A stretch of 45,792 nt of DNA. Source: Alphaproteobacteria bacterium (GTDB lineage: Bacteria; Pseudomonadota; Alphaproteobacteria; CACIAM-22H2). Where the stretch lies: positions 1 to 45,792 of the forward strand of contig JAEULA010000070.1 of assembly GCA_016793165.1 (NCBI GenBank). The letters run 5' to 3'. The notes beneath the pieces were generated by a model. The model did no database searches. It was not told the DNA's origin and saw nothing but the letters and a program-made list of their open reading frames with translations. Below are positions 32,926 through 41,989 of this stretch, piece by piece; position 1 is the first letter of the stretch, and each line of letters begins with the position of its first letter. The position numbers were made by a program, and so were the translations under genes.

Positions 32926-34605
32926 TCACGCGTCCATCCACCAGTCGTTGCAGTTGATGTATTGCGTCGGGTGCATCTGCACGCCCTTGATCTTCCTGTC
33001 GACCGGCATGAAGACGTTGCGGAAGAGCGGCTGAACGAGCGGGCCGTCGTTCTGCAGGATGGTCTGCAGCCGCAGCATATGGGCGCGGCGCTTCTCGACG
33101 TCCGCGGTCGACTCGGCGATCGCCAGCACCTCGTCGAACTCCTTGTTCGAGAAAAGCGACTCGTTCCACGGCACGCCGGTGCGGTAGGCGAGCGCCAGGC
33201 ACATCACGCCGAGCGGGCGATGCGACCAGTCGCCGAAGGCGAAGGGCGCCTTGTTCCAGACCTTGTTCCACTCCGTCGAAGGCAGCGCCTCGATCTTCAC
33301 GCGGATGCCCGCCTCGGCCCACTGGTCGACGACGGCGACCGCGATGTCCTTCTGCCAGCCGCTCGACACCGCCATCGGCATCGGGATGTCGATGCCGTTG
33401 GGATGGCCGGCCTCGGCGAGCAGGCGCTTGGCCGCCGCAATGTCGCGCTTGAACGGCGGCATCGGCGCGCATTCGGGATGAACCGGCGAGACATGGTGAT
33501 GTTCGGCGCGGTAACCGAGCTCGCCGAAGGTCACCTCGGCCACCTTGTCGTTGTCGACCGCGAGGCGCATCGCACGGATGATCCGCATGTCGGTGAAGGG
33601 CGGCACGGGCTGCATGCGCGCGTGCACCGTCGCACCGGTGCGCGCGAAGTGGATGTCGGTATTGGGAAGCCGCTTGATCGCGGTGAACTGCGCCTGGTGC
33701 GTCGAAGCGATCGCCTGGACCTGGCGCGAGGCGTAGGCCGCGAGATCGGCATTGGCGTCGTCGCCCAGGTCGACGAACACCAGTTCGTCGAGGAATGGCC
33801 CGGCGCCCCAGTAGTTCCGGTTCGGGCGATAGGTCGCGCGCTTGCCGACGTCGTATTCGACCAGATCGAAGGCGCCGGTCCCGTTCATGCCGACCTTGAA
33901 GCTGTTGCCCTCCTCCGGATCGAGAATGACGAAGGGGTAGTGGAAGAAATGCTCCGGCACGGCGAGCTGCGGCACCTTGAGGTTCAGCCGCACCGTGAAG
34001 TCGTCGACCTTCTCGATGGCACGCGAGTCCCAGAGCCGCGACGACATCCGCGGCCGGCCCTGGGCGTCCTTCTCGCCGGTGTCGAAGTCCTCGAGGATGT
34101 AGGCCTTCATCAGGCCGAGCACCGAGGACCCTGTCTTCGGATCCAGCACGTTGCGGATGTTCCAGATGACGTCGTCCGCGGTGAAGGCGCGACCCTTGCG
34201 CCACTTCACGTTCCGGCGGACGTGCAGGGTCCACGTCTTGAGATCCTCGCTGGGCGTCCACTTCTCGAGCAGCATCGGACGCGTGACGTTGTCGTAGCCG
34301 GTCCAGGCCAGGTACTCGACGGTCTGACGCGCCGTGTTGCTCGCCGGCACATTGCTCATGGCATGCGGACTCGGGATCTCGCGGACCCGCGCGGCGATGC
34401 GCAGGGACCCGCCGCGTCGCGGCGCGGCCTGAGCATGCGCGACCCCGGCCTCGGGCCCGAGCACGCGATCGGCGAAGGCATAGGCGGACGCGGCCGAGGC
34501 GCCCAGCAAAGCAGCCGTGCGCAGGAACTCGCGGCGATCGCAACGCCGCTCGGCGAGCAGGTCGCGCAAGGTCTCGAGATATGGATGTTCGCGGTGCGTC
34601 GACAT
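32926..34605 (-). CDS. Oligopeptide/dipeptide-type ABC transporter substrate-binding protein (SBP_bac_5), Tat-exported
   Basis: 559 aa. The N-terminus RRCDRREFLRTAALLGA (about residues 20-36) is a twin-arginine signal with the consensus RREFLR, followed by a hydrophobic core to VAHAQA. The body is the DppA/OppA/NikA fold: LAWTGYDNVTRPMLLEKWTPSEDLKTWTLHVR near 95-126 and RAFTADDVIWNI, the usual ligand-frame motifs. It captures peptides or similar amphipathic ligands. It is transcribed toward the M24 gene and divergent from the permease genes at 34719, with a 113-bp promoter gap, so it likely serves that transporter. Confidence 0.92.
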   Translation of the reverse strand: MSTHREHPYLETLRDLLAERRCDRREFLRTAALLGASAASAYAFADRVLGPEAGVAHAQAAPRRGGSLRIAARVREIPSPHAMSNVPASNTARQTVEYLAWTGYDNVTRPMLLEKWTPSEDLKTWTLHVRRNVKWRKGRAFTADDVIWNIRNVLDPKTGSSVLGLMKAYILEDFDTGEKDAQGRPRMSSRLWDSRAIEKVDDFTVRLNLKVPQLAVPEHFFHYPFVILDPEEGNSFKVGMNGTGAFDLVEYDVGKRATYRPNRNYWGAGPFLDELVFVDLGDDANADLAAYASRQVQAIASTHQAQFTAIKRLPNTDIHFARTGATVHARMQPVPPFTDMRIIRAMRLAVDNDKVAEVTFGELGYRAEHHHVSPVHPECAPMPPFKRDIAAAKRLLAEAGHPNGIDIPMPMAVSSGWQKDIAVAVVDQWAEAGIRVKIEALPSTEWNKVWNKAPFAFGDWSHRPLGVMCLALAYRTGVPWNESLFSNKEFDEVLAIAESTADVEKRRAHMLRLQTILQNDGPLVQPLFRNVFMPVDRKIKGVQMHPTQYINCNDWWMDA

Positions 34606-34718
34606 CGGAGGACCCCTTCCCCTAGAGAAAACCTCGAACCGAAGCAGGCAGCAGCGAAAGATTGACCTCCCGCTGTGGCGCTCGCAAGCTCCGCCGGAGG
34701 GGATCTCGGGGGAGCCGG

Positions 34719-35651
34719 TTGGGACGCATCGTCCTGCGTCGTCTCATCTACATGCTGACGACCATGCTGCTGGCATCGGTCGCGTTGTTCCTCCTGTTCG
34801 AGGTCGATCCGGAGTCGGTCGCGGCCAATGCGCTCGGCCAGTACTCCACGATCGAGCAGCGGCGGCTCTGGCTCGCCCAGCATGGCTACGACCAACCGCT
34901 GGTCCTGCGCTACGCCGCCTGGCTTGCCCGCTTCGTCACCGGCGAGCTCGGCCAGTCGCGGGTCTTCAACCAGCCGGTGGCCGACATCCTGCTCGTGCGC
35001 GCCGGCAATTCGGCAATCCTCGCCCTCGCCTTCTTCGCGATCATGGTCCCGCTTGCGATCGGCCTCGGCGTGCTCGCGGGCATGCGCGAGGGCTCGCCGC
35101 TCGACCGCGTCATCTCGGTGCTCTCGATCGTCACGACGTCGGTGCCGCCCTTCGCCAGCGGCGTCTTCGTGACGGCGATCCTCGTCTTCTGGCTCGGCCT
35201 GCTGCCCGGGACGTCGTCGATGATCGACGGATTCCGGGCGCGCGAGCTCGTCCTGCCGGTGCTTGTGCTGGTACTCTACGACCTGGGCTATGTCGCGCGC
35301 ATCACGCGCGGCGCGATGGCCGACGCGATGACCAGCGCCTATGTCCGCACCGCGATCCTCAAGGGCATCCCGCGGCGGCGCGTCGTGCTCCGCCACGCGC
35401 TGCGCAATGCGCTGGTGGCGCCGTTCACCGTCATCATGCTGCAGGTGAATTGGCTGATCGGCGGCGTGATCGTGGTCGAGTTCCTTTTCGCCTACAAAGG
35501 CCTCGGCTCGCTGATCCTCGAGGCGTCGCTCAACCGCGACATCTTCCTGATCCAGGCGAGCACGATGCTGACGATCGGGCTCGCCGTGCTCACGCAGTCG
35601 ATCGCCGACATCGGCTACGTGATCCTCAATCCGCGGATCCGCTACAAGTGA
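34719..35651 (+). CDS. Dpp/Opp-type ABC transporter permease 1 (DppB-like)
   Basis: 310 aa. TTG start 34719 after CGGGGGAG; it yields LGRIVLRRLIYMLTTML, the standard DppB N-terminus, while upstream in-frame starts add a basic stretch. Six membrane segments (about 9-30, 98-120, 130-155, 174-195, 230-255, 280-303). The inner loop ARITRGAMADAMTSAYVRTA (about 205-224) is the EAA-type motif contacting the ATPase. The gene heads a plus-strand operon permease-permease-ATPase-GGT-GGT and is divergent from its likely binding protein. Confidence 0.93.
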   Translation: MGRIVLRRLIYMLTTMLLASVALFLLFEVDPESVAANALGQYSTIEQRRLWLAQHGYDQPLVLRYAAWLARFVTGELGQSRVFNQPVADILLVRAGNSAILALAFFAIMVPLAIGLGVLAGMREGSPLDRVISVLSIVTTSVPPFASGVFVTAILVFWLGLLPGTSSMIDGFRARELVLPVLVLVLYDLGYVARITRGAMADAMTSAYVRTAILKGIPRRRVVLRHALRNALVAPFTVIMLQVNWLIGGVIVVEFLFAYKGLGSLILEASLNRDIFLIQASTMLTIGLAVLTQSIADIGYVILNPRIRYK

Positions 35652-36481
35652 CCGCCCTCCTCCGACGCCTTGCCGCCAGCCCGATCGCCCTGATCGGCAT
35701 CGCGATCGTGGTGTTCTGGGTGCTGGTCGCGATCTTCGCGCCGCTGCTGGCGCCGGCCGTGCCGACCCGCTCCCTGCAGCCGATGGCGCTGCCCGGCGAT
35801 CGCGGGCCCGGCGGGATGGTGTTCTGGCTCGGCACCGACGTGCTCGGCCGCGACCTGCTCTCGCGCATCATCTACGGCACGCGCAGCGTTCTCCTCTACG
35901 CCCCTCTCGCCACCTCGGTCGCCTTCATCGCCGGGATCGGGCTCGGTCTTATCGCCGGCTACTTCGGCGGCTGGATCGACGAGACGCTGTCGCGTTTCGG
36001 CGACCTCGTGCTCGCCTTCCCCGTGCTCGTGCTCTACGTCGTCATCATCACGAATTTCGGCGCCTCGGCGCTCAACATCGTGCTCGCGGTCACGCTCGGC
36101 GCGATGCCGGGAATCATGCGCCTGACCCGCGGTCTCGTGCTCGATCTGCGCACGCGGTCCTACGTCCAGGCCGCCCTGCTGCGCGGCGAGCCGGCCTGGT
36201 ACGTGCTGCTGGTCGAGATCCTGCCCAACGCGCGCGGCCCGCTGATCGTCGATTTCTGCCTGCGCCTCGGCTACGTGATCATCGCCATCGGAACGCTCGG
36301 CTTCCTCGGCCTCGGCCTCCCGCCGCCCAATCCGGACTGGGGAAGCCTGATCAACGAGAACCGCAACATGGCGCTCGTCTTCCCGCACATGGTGATCTTC
36401 CCGTGCCTCGCGGTGTCGTCGCTCGTGCTCGGCCTCAACCTGATCGCCGACGGGCTGCGCGAATCCGGCCGGACAGCGTGA
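35648..36481 (+). CDS. Dpp/Opp-type ABC transporter permease 2 (DppC-like)
   Basis: 277 aa, starting at GTG 35648, which overlaps the upstream stop (GTGA). N-terminal anchor LIGIAIVVFWVLVAIFAPLL, then WLGTDVLGRDLLSRIIYGTR (about 60-79), characteristic of DppC, and the EAA loop LRTRSYVQAALLRGEPAW near 170-190. Five to six membrane segments. It pairs with permease 1 in the inner membrane. Confidence 0.93.
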   Translation: MTALLRRLAASPIALIGIAIVVFWVLVAIFAPLLAPAVPTRSLQPMALPGDRGPGGMVFWLGTDVLGRDLLSRIIYGTRSVLLYAPLATSVAFIAGIGLGLIAGYFGGWIDETLSRFGDLVLAFPVLVLYVVIITNFGASALNIVLAVTLGAMPGIMRLTRGLVLDLRTRSYVQAALLRGEPAWYVLLVEILPNARGPLIVDFCLRLGYVIIAIGTLGFLGLGLPPPNPDWGSLINENRNMALVFPHMVIFPCLAVSSLVLGLNLIADGLRESGRTA

Positions 36482-36486
36482 GTGCG

Positions 36487-38562
36487 ATGACCGAGGCACT
36501 GCTGGCGATCGAGAACCTCGCCGTGTCCTACCGGACGCGCGGCGGCGACATGCCGGCGCTGCGCGGCGTCAGCCTCGCGGTGGCCCCAGGCGAGAGCGTC
36601 GGCCTGGTCGGCGAGTCCGGATGCGGGAAGTCCACTTGCGCCTACGCGGTGCTGCGGCATTTCGCGGGCGCCGGCCGCATCGTCGCAGGCCGCATCCGCT
36701 TCGAGGGCCGCGACATGGCGGAGTTCTCGCCGCGCGAGCTGGAGCGCCTGCGCGGCGGGCGCGTCGCCATGGTGTTCCAGGATCCGATGGCGGCACTCAA
36801 TCCAAGCCTGACTATCGGCGAGCAGCTCTGCGAGGTCCTGGTCCATCACGCCGGCCTGAGCTGGGACGCGGCGCGCGCGCCGGTCGAAGCGATGCTCGCC
36901 GACGTGCGCCTGCCGGATCCCGCGCGGCTGCTCGCCCGCTACCCGCATCAACTCTCGGGGGGCCAGCAGCAGCGAGTCGTCATCGCGATGGCGCTCTTGA
37001 CCAAACCGTCGCTGCTGCTGCTCGACGAGCCGACGACCGGGCTCGACGTCACGATCGAGGCGGGCATCGTCGACCTGATCGGCGAGCTGCAGCGCCGCCA
37101 CGGCACGAGCCTCCTCTACATCTCCCACGATCTCGGCCTGATCGCGCGGATCTGCACGCGCGTGGCGGTGATGTATGCCGGCGAGATCGTCGAGCAGGGC
37201 CCGGTCGACACCGTCTTCGCCGCGCCACGCCATCCCTATACGCGCGGCCTCCTGCGTTGCCTGCCGTCGCCGACGCGCGGGCGAGAGCTGCATCGGTTGC
37301 GCCCGATCCGCGGCAGCGTCGCGCCACCGGACGCGCTGCCGCCGGGCTGCGCCTTCGGGCCGCGCTGCGAGGAATTCCAGGCCGGACTCTGCGACCAAGG
37401 CGCGGTGCCGATGGCGGGCGTCGCCGGAAGGCACGAGGTCCGCTGCCTGCGCTGGCGCGAGTGGGTAGCGGACGAGCCCCTCGAGGCGCCGGTTCCGGAG
37501 GACCTGGCAATCGCCGAGGCCGCGGTCCGGGTCGAGGGCCTGAGCAAGAGCTACGTCGTCGACGATCGCGGACTGTTCGCCGTGATGCGGGGCGTCGAGC
37601 CGCGCCGGCTCAAGGCGAACGTGGATCTGCGGTTCGCGGCGGTACGCGGCCGTACGCTCGCCATCGTCGGCGAGTCCGGCTGCGGGAAGTCCACCTTCGC
37701 CCGCGTCCTCACCGGCCTCGAGCAGGCGGAGGCCGGCCGCCTCGAGGTCGACGGCGTGGACGTGGCGCGGCTGCCGGCCGAACGGCGGCCGGCAGCCCTG
37801 CTGCGCCGGCTGCAGATGGTGTTCCAGAACCCCGACGACACGCTCAATCCGAGCCTCAGCGTCGGCCGCCAGATCGGTCGCGTCGTGCGGCGCTTCGGTG
37901 TCGCCCGCGGCCGCAGCGCGGTGCGCGACGAGACCGAGCGGCTGCTGCGCGCGATGCGGCTCGGACCGGAGCATGCGTCGCGCCTGCCGCGCCAGCTCTC
38001 GGGCGGTCAGCGGCAGCGCGTCGGCATCGCGCGCGCCTATGCCGGCGGGCCGGACATCGTCGTCGCGGACGAGCCCGTCTCCTCGCTCGACGTGTCGGTG
38101 CGCGCGGCGATCATCGAGCTGCTGCTGGATCTGCAGCGTCGCCACGGTACGACGCTGCTGCTGATCAGCCACGACCTCTCGCTCGTGCGCTACGTCGCCG
38201 ATCGCGTCGTCGTCATGTATCTCGGCCGCATCATGGAGGCGGGCACGGTCGACCAAGTCTATGCGCCGCCGTACCACCCCTACACCGAGGCGCTGCTGTC
38301 GGCGATCCCGGTCCCGGATCCGCGCCTGCGCCGGCGGCGCATCCGGCTGGACGGCGAGTTGCCGAGCGCGATCGACCCGCCGCGCGGCTGCCCCTTCCAC
38401 ACGCGCTGCCCGCGCAAGCTGGGCGCCGTCTGCGTCGACGTCCCGCCGCCCGTCCAGACGACGGCGGACGGCCATCGCATCGACTGCCACATCCCCCTCG
38501 CCGAGCTCGCGCGCCAGGCGCCGGTCTTCGGCGACGCCGTCACGGAAGGACCGACGCCATGA
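36487..38562 (+). CDS. Fused DppD-DppF ABC transporter ATPase
   Basis: 691 aa, one polypeptide with two peptide-type ATPase domains. Domain 1: Walker A GESGCGKST (residues 43-51), signature LSGGQQQR, Walker B LLLLDEPTTGLD. Domain 2 from about 345: Walker A again GESGCGKST (about 396-404), LSGGQRQR, Walker B VVADEPVSSLD. Cys-rich regions following each ATPase domain (CAFGPRCEE near 292-300; CPFHTRCPRKLG near 636-647) match the oligo_HPY tail that in DppD/DppF homologues can carry a metal cluster. ATG 36487 is preferred; an overlapping GTG at 36478 is in frame. It energises the permeases at 34719 and 35648. Confidence 0.93.
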   Translation: MTEALLAIENLAVSYRTRGGDMPALRGVSLAVAPGESVGLVGESGCGKSTCAYAVLRHFAGAGRIVAGRIRFEGRDMAEFSPRELERLRGGRVAMVFQDPMAALNPSLTIGEQLCEVLVHHAGLSWDAARAPVEAMLADVRLPDPARLLARYPHQLSGGQQQRVVIAMALLTKPSLLLLDEPTTGLDVTIEAGIVDLIGELQRRHGTSLLYISHDLGLIARICTRVAVMYAGEIVEQGPVDTVFAAPRHPYTRGLLRCLPSPTRGRELHRLRPIRGSVAPPDALPPGCAFGPRCEEFQAGLCDQGAVPMAGVAGRHEVRCLRWREWVADEPLEAPVPEDLAIAEAAVRVEGLSKSYVVDDRGLFAVMRGVEPRRLKANVDLRFAAVRGRTLAIVGESGCGKSTFARVLTGLEQAEAGRLEVDGVDVARLPAERRPAALLRRLQMVFQNPDDTLNPSLSVGRQIGRVVRRFGVARGRSAVRDETERLLRAMRLGPEHASRLPRQLSGGQRQRVGIARAYAGGPDIVVADEPVSSLDVSVRAAIIELLLDLQRRHGTTLLLISHDLSLVRYVADRVVVMYLGRIMEAGTVDQVYAPPYHPYTEALLSAIPVPDPRLRRRRIRLDGELPSAIDPPRGCPFHTRCPRKLGAVCVDVPPPVQTTADGHRIDCHIPLAELARQAPVFGDAVTEGPTP

Positions 38563-40235
38563 CCAGCCGCAGCCTGCACGGAGCCGTCGCCGGCGGTCAC
38601 CCGCTCGAGGTCGAGGCGGGGCTCGAGATGCTGCGGCTCGGCGGCAACGCGATCGACGCGGTCGTCGCCGCGGCCTTCGCGGGCTTCGTGGTCGAGCCGG
38701 CCTCCTGCGGGATCGGCGGCTACGGGCATCTCTCGCTCCGGATCGGCGCCACCGGCGAGATGCTCAGCGTCGACCACTATGTGCGCGCGCCGGCGGCCGC
38801 ACGGGCGGACATGTTCGCAATCGATGAGACGAAGCCGCTCAAGTACTACGGCTTCCCGCACACGGTCGGCATGAAGGCTGAACGCGGTCACCTCGCGCCC
38901 GCCGTGCCCGGCGCCGTCGCCGGAATGTGCGAGGCCCATGCGCGGTTCGGGCGATTGCCGCTCGCCCGCGTGCTCGAGCCGGCGATCGCCGCGGCCGAGA
39001 CCGGCGTGCCGGTCACCTGGAGCCTGCTGCTCGTCATCGCGCCACTGCTCGACGAGATCCGGTCGCTCCCCCACACCGCGGCATTCCTGCTGCGCGACGG
39101 CAAGCTGCCGCGCATCGCCGGACAGATCAGCGACGGCGACCGCCTCGACTGTCGCGAGCTCGCGGCCACGCTGCGCCTGATCGCAGCCAAGGGGGCGGCC
39201 GGCTTCCACGACGGCCCCGTCGCGGCCGCGATCGAGCGCGAGTGCAAGGCCCATGGCGGCATCCTGACCGCCGCCGATCTCGCGGCCTACAAGCCGCGCT
39301 GGCTGCGCGAGCGGCCGCTCGCCTATCGCGACCATCGCTACATCACCTGCTTCGACCAGGTCGGGTACGAGGCGCTCAACATTCTCGCGCGCTTCGACCT
39401 CCGCGCGCAGGGCCGCGACGCGGTCGCGACCCGTCACCTCATGGCCGAGGCGCAGGCCTGCGCCTTCGCCGACTCCATGACGCACTACGGCGACCCCGAC
39501 TTCGAGCGCAGCCCGGTCGCCGGCCTCGCGAGCCCGGGCTTCGCGGAGGAGCGCGCACGCGCGATCCGGCTCGAGCGCGCGCTGCCGCGCCCGGTCGGCG
39601 CGGCGGATCCCTGGCCCTATGATCGCCAGGGGCCGGCGCCGGAGCGCCTGCCGCCGGGCCCGAGCAGCGCGAAGATCGACGGCACGAGCCAGATGGTCGC
39701 GGTCGACGAGGAAGGGAACGTCGCCTCGCTCATCACGAGCCTCACCTCGGGCTTCGGCTCGCTGGTGCAGGTGCCCGGCACCGGCGTGTTCCTCAACAAC
39801 TCGATGCAGAACTTCGATCCGCGGCCCGGGTTCGCCAATTCGATCAAGCCGGGCAAGATGCCGATCTTCGCGGCCCCTGCCCTCGTCTCGGCTACGGACG
39901 ACGGCCGGCTCTTCGCCGCGGCCGGATCCGGCGGCTACCGCATCGTTTCGGGCGTGCTGCATGCCTTCGTGCATCATGTCGATTTCGACGACGCGCCGCA
40001 GGCGGCGATCGATCGCCCGCGCGTGCATTGCCAGGGTCAGGAGACCTACATCGATGCGCGGCTGCCGGCCGCTATCGGCGAACGGCTCGCCGAGCTCGGG
40101 CACAAGGTGATCGTGCAGCGCGAGGACCCCGGACTCAATCCTTTCGGCCGCGTGTGTGCCGTCGCGATCGACGCGCGCGGCGGGTTCGCGGCCGGTGCGG
40201 GCCCGAGCTGGGGAGCCGCCGCGGGGACACGATGA
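38559..40235 (+). CDS. Gamma-glutamyltransferase-family enzyme 1, no signal peptide
   Basis: 558 aa, overlapping the ATPase stop as ATGA. GGT fold: HGAVAGGHPLEVEAGLEMLRLGGNAIDAVVAAAF at the start (features quoted in part), a mid-region DGPVAAAIERECKAHGGILT, and SFG-like SGFGSLVQVPGTG with NNSMQNFDPRPG near 405-430. The N-terminal nucleophile Thr is T376 in DGTSQMVAVD, aligned to E. coli GGT T391 by the following VxVD pattern, implying autocleavage there. Canonical GGT is periplasmic; here no signal is present, so it would act in the cytoplasm on imported compounds. It is in the same operon as a peptide transporter. Confidence 0.9.
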   Translation: MTSRSLHGAVAGGHPLEVEAGLEMLRLGGNAIDAVVAAAFAGFVVEPASCGIGGYGHLSLRIGATGEMLSVDHYVRAPAAARADMFAIDETKPLKYYGFPHTVGMKAERGHLAPAVPGAVAGMCEAHARFGRLPLARVLEPAIAAAETGVPVTWSLLLVIAPLLDEIRSLPHTAAFLLRDGKLPRIAGQISDGDRLDCRELAATLRLIAAKGAAGFHDGPVAAAIERECKAHGGILTAADLAAYKPRWLRERPLAYRDHRYITCFDQVGYEALNILARFDLRAQGRDAVATRHLMAEAQACAFADSMTHYGDPDFERSPVAGLASPGFAEERARAIRLERALPRPVGAADPWPYDRQGPAPERLPPGPSSAKIDGTSQMVAVDEEGNVASLITSLTSGFGSLVQVPGTGVFLNNSMQNFDPRPGFANSIKPGKMPIFAAPALVSATDDGRLFAAAGSGGYRIVSGVLHAFVHHVDFDDAPQAAIDRPRVHCQGQETYIDARLPAAIGERLAELGHKVIVQREDPGLNPFGRVCAVAIDARGGFAAGAGPSWGAAAGTR

Positions 40236-41911
40236 TCACGAGCCACACCACGCCGCGGCGCGCCGAGATCCGCAGCGCGGCGGGCGTCGTCGCGACCGGC
40301 CATCCGGTCTCGGCGGAGACCGGCTGCCGCGTGCTCGCCGACGGCGGCAATGCGGTCGACGCAGTGATCGCCGCCGCCTTCGCCTCCTTCGTGGTCGAGC
40401 CCGGCCAATGCGGCATCGGCGGCCATGGCCGGATGTCGATCCATCTCGCGCGCGACAACAGGACGATCGGCATCGACCACTTCATCCGGGCCCCGGCCGG
40501 TGCGACGCCCGAGGCCTATGCCGAGGCGTTGCGGCGCCGCGGCTCGGACGCGCAAGCGATCCAGCACACGGGCGTGCTCTCGGTCGGCATTCCGGGCGCC
40601 ATTGCCGGACTCTGCGAAGCGCAGCGCCGGTTCGCGACCCGGCCGCTCGCCGCCCTCGTCGCGCCCGCGATCGCCCTCGCCCGCGACGGGCTCGTCGTCG
40701 ACCAGCGCATGGCGCTGCAGGTGACGCAGCGTGCGCGGGACCTGCGAGGCTTCCCCGACGCCGCCGCGCTGCTCATGCCCGACGGCCTGCCGCCGCCGGC
40801 ACCAAGCTGGGCCGGCCCGTCGGCACGGCTCGACGGCACCGACCTCGCGCGGACGCTCGAGCGCATCGCCGCAACCGGAGCCGCGGCGTTCTACGACGGG
40901 CCGATCGCCGCGACGATCGCGGCCACGATGCGCGCGCACGGCGGGCTGCTCACGTCGGCGGATCTCGCGGCCTACCGTCCGCATGTGTTCGAGCAGCCGA
41001 CCTTCGCCTATCGCGGGATGCGCTACGTCACCGCCGGCGACCTGATCGCGGTCGAGGCGCTCAACATCCTCGAGCGCTTCGATCTGCCGGGGACCGACCC
41101 GCTCGGGCCCGCCGCACGCCACCTCTTCGCCGAAGCGCTCGGCCAAGCCTTCGCCGACGCGTTCGTGCATGCGGGCGACCCCGTGCATCTCGCGACCCCG
41201 CTCGACGGGCTCGCGAGCAAGGCCTACGCCGCCGAGCGCGCCGCGGCGATCGATCCGGCACGTGCACGCGTGCCCGTGCCGCCGGGCGATCCCTGGCCGC
41301 AGCAGCGACGCGAGGGCCCGGCGGAAGGTGCGCGGCCGCTGCCGCCCTTCGCGGGGACGACGCAGATCTGTGCCGCGGATCGCGACGGCAATGTCGCGGC
41401 CCTGATCACCAGCCTCGGCTCGGCTTTCGGCTCGCTCGTCGCCGTACCCGGCACCGGGATCCTTCTCGGCAACGCGATGCAGTGGTTCGATCCGCGACCG
41501 GGCCGCTTCAATTCGGTCGGCCCCGGACGCATGCCGCTCTACGCGGCCCCGGTGCTCATCGCCTTCGAGGGCGATCGCGCGCTCGGTGCCGTCGTCGGCT
41601 CCGGCGGCTATCGCATCCAGACCGGCGTACTGCAGCCGTTGCTAGGCCTTCTTGACCACGGCCTCGCGGCGCAAGCGGCCATCGAGCACCCGCGCCTGCA
41701 CTCGGAGGGCGACGGCCAGGTGGATATCGACGTCCGCGTGCCGCCGGCGACACGCGCCGCGCTCGCCGCGATGGGTCATCGCCTGCGTGTGCTCGACCCC
41801 GCCGCGCTGGGCGGCGGCCTCGGCCGCACCTCGCTCGTCTGGCGCGATCCCGACGGCGGCTGGCAGGCAGCTGCCGAGGCGTGGAGCGGCGGCACGGCGG
41901 GAATCGCGTGA
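40232..41911 (+). CDS. Gamma-glutamyltransferase-family enzyme 2, no signal peptide
   Basis: 559 aa, a tandem paralogue of the upstream gene, overlapping it as ATGA at 40232. N-terminal VVATGHPVSAETGCRVLADGGNAVDAV and the C-terminal GSAFGSLVAVPGTGILLGNAMQWFDPRPG match the family; nucleophile T376 in AGTTQICAAD aligns with E. coli T391. The two proteins differ clearly, for instance in the lid region and the catalytic neighbourhood (DGTSQ versus AGTTQ). So they may form a heteromer or take different gamma-glutamyl-type or related amide substrates. The gene ends the operon and faces a hairpin at 41932-41975. Confidence 0.9.
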   Translation: MITSHTTPRRAEIRSAAGVVATGHPVSAETGCRVLADGGNAVDAVIAAAFASFVVEPGQCGIGGHGRMSIHLARDNRTIGIDHFIRAPAGATPEAYAEALRRRGSDAQAIQHTGVLSVGIPGAIAGLCEAQRRFATRPLAALVAPAIALARDGLVVDQRMALQVTQRARDLRGFPDAAALLMPDGLPPPAPSWAGPSARLDGTDLARTLERIAATGAAAFYDGPIAATIAATMRAHGGLLTSADLAAYRPHVFEQPTFAYRGMRYVTAGDLIAVEALNILERFDLPGTDPLGPAARHLFAEALGQAFADAFVHAGDPVHLATPLDGLASKAYAAERAAAIDPARARVPVPPGDPWPQQRREGPAEGARPLPPFAGTTQICAADRDGNVAALITSLGSAFGSLVAVPGTGILLGNAMQWFDPRPGRFNSVGPGRMPLYAAPVLIAFEGDRALGAVVGSGGYRIQTGVLQPLLGLLDHGLAAQAAIEHPRLHSEGDGQVDIDVRVPPATRAALAAMGHRLRVLDPAALGGGLGRTSLVWRDPDGGWQAAAEAWSGGTAGIA

Positions 41912-41931
41912 CGGGGCCGGAAAACCGGGGT

Positions 41932-41975
41932 CGGACACCCCGAGTCAGAGCGGATGCTCTCACCCCGGGTGTCCG
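41932..41975. terminator. Imperfect hairpin terminator between convergent genes
   Basis: Left arm 41932-41951 (CGGACACCCC...) and right arm 41956-41975 (...GGGTGTCCG) pair with about three mismatches around the loop GGAT. The top CAGAGC-GGAT-GCTCT matches the hairpin at 32877-32910, also between convergent genes. It lies 21 bp after the stop of the second GGT-like gene and 15 bp before the stop of the fused ATPase gene. Confidence 0.65.
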
Positions 41976-41989
41976 TTGGCCCCGGCGCC

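Noticed and set aside
36621..40235. A 1204-codon plus-strand frame joining the fused ATPase and first GGT-like gene
   Set aside because: The first two thirds are an out-of-frame reading of the ATPase gene; only the part from 38559 is a real protein. Not a fusion.
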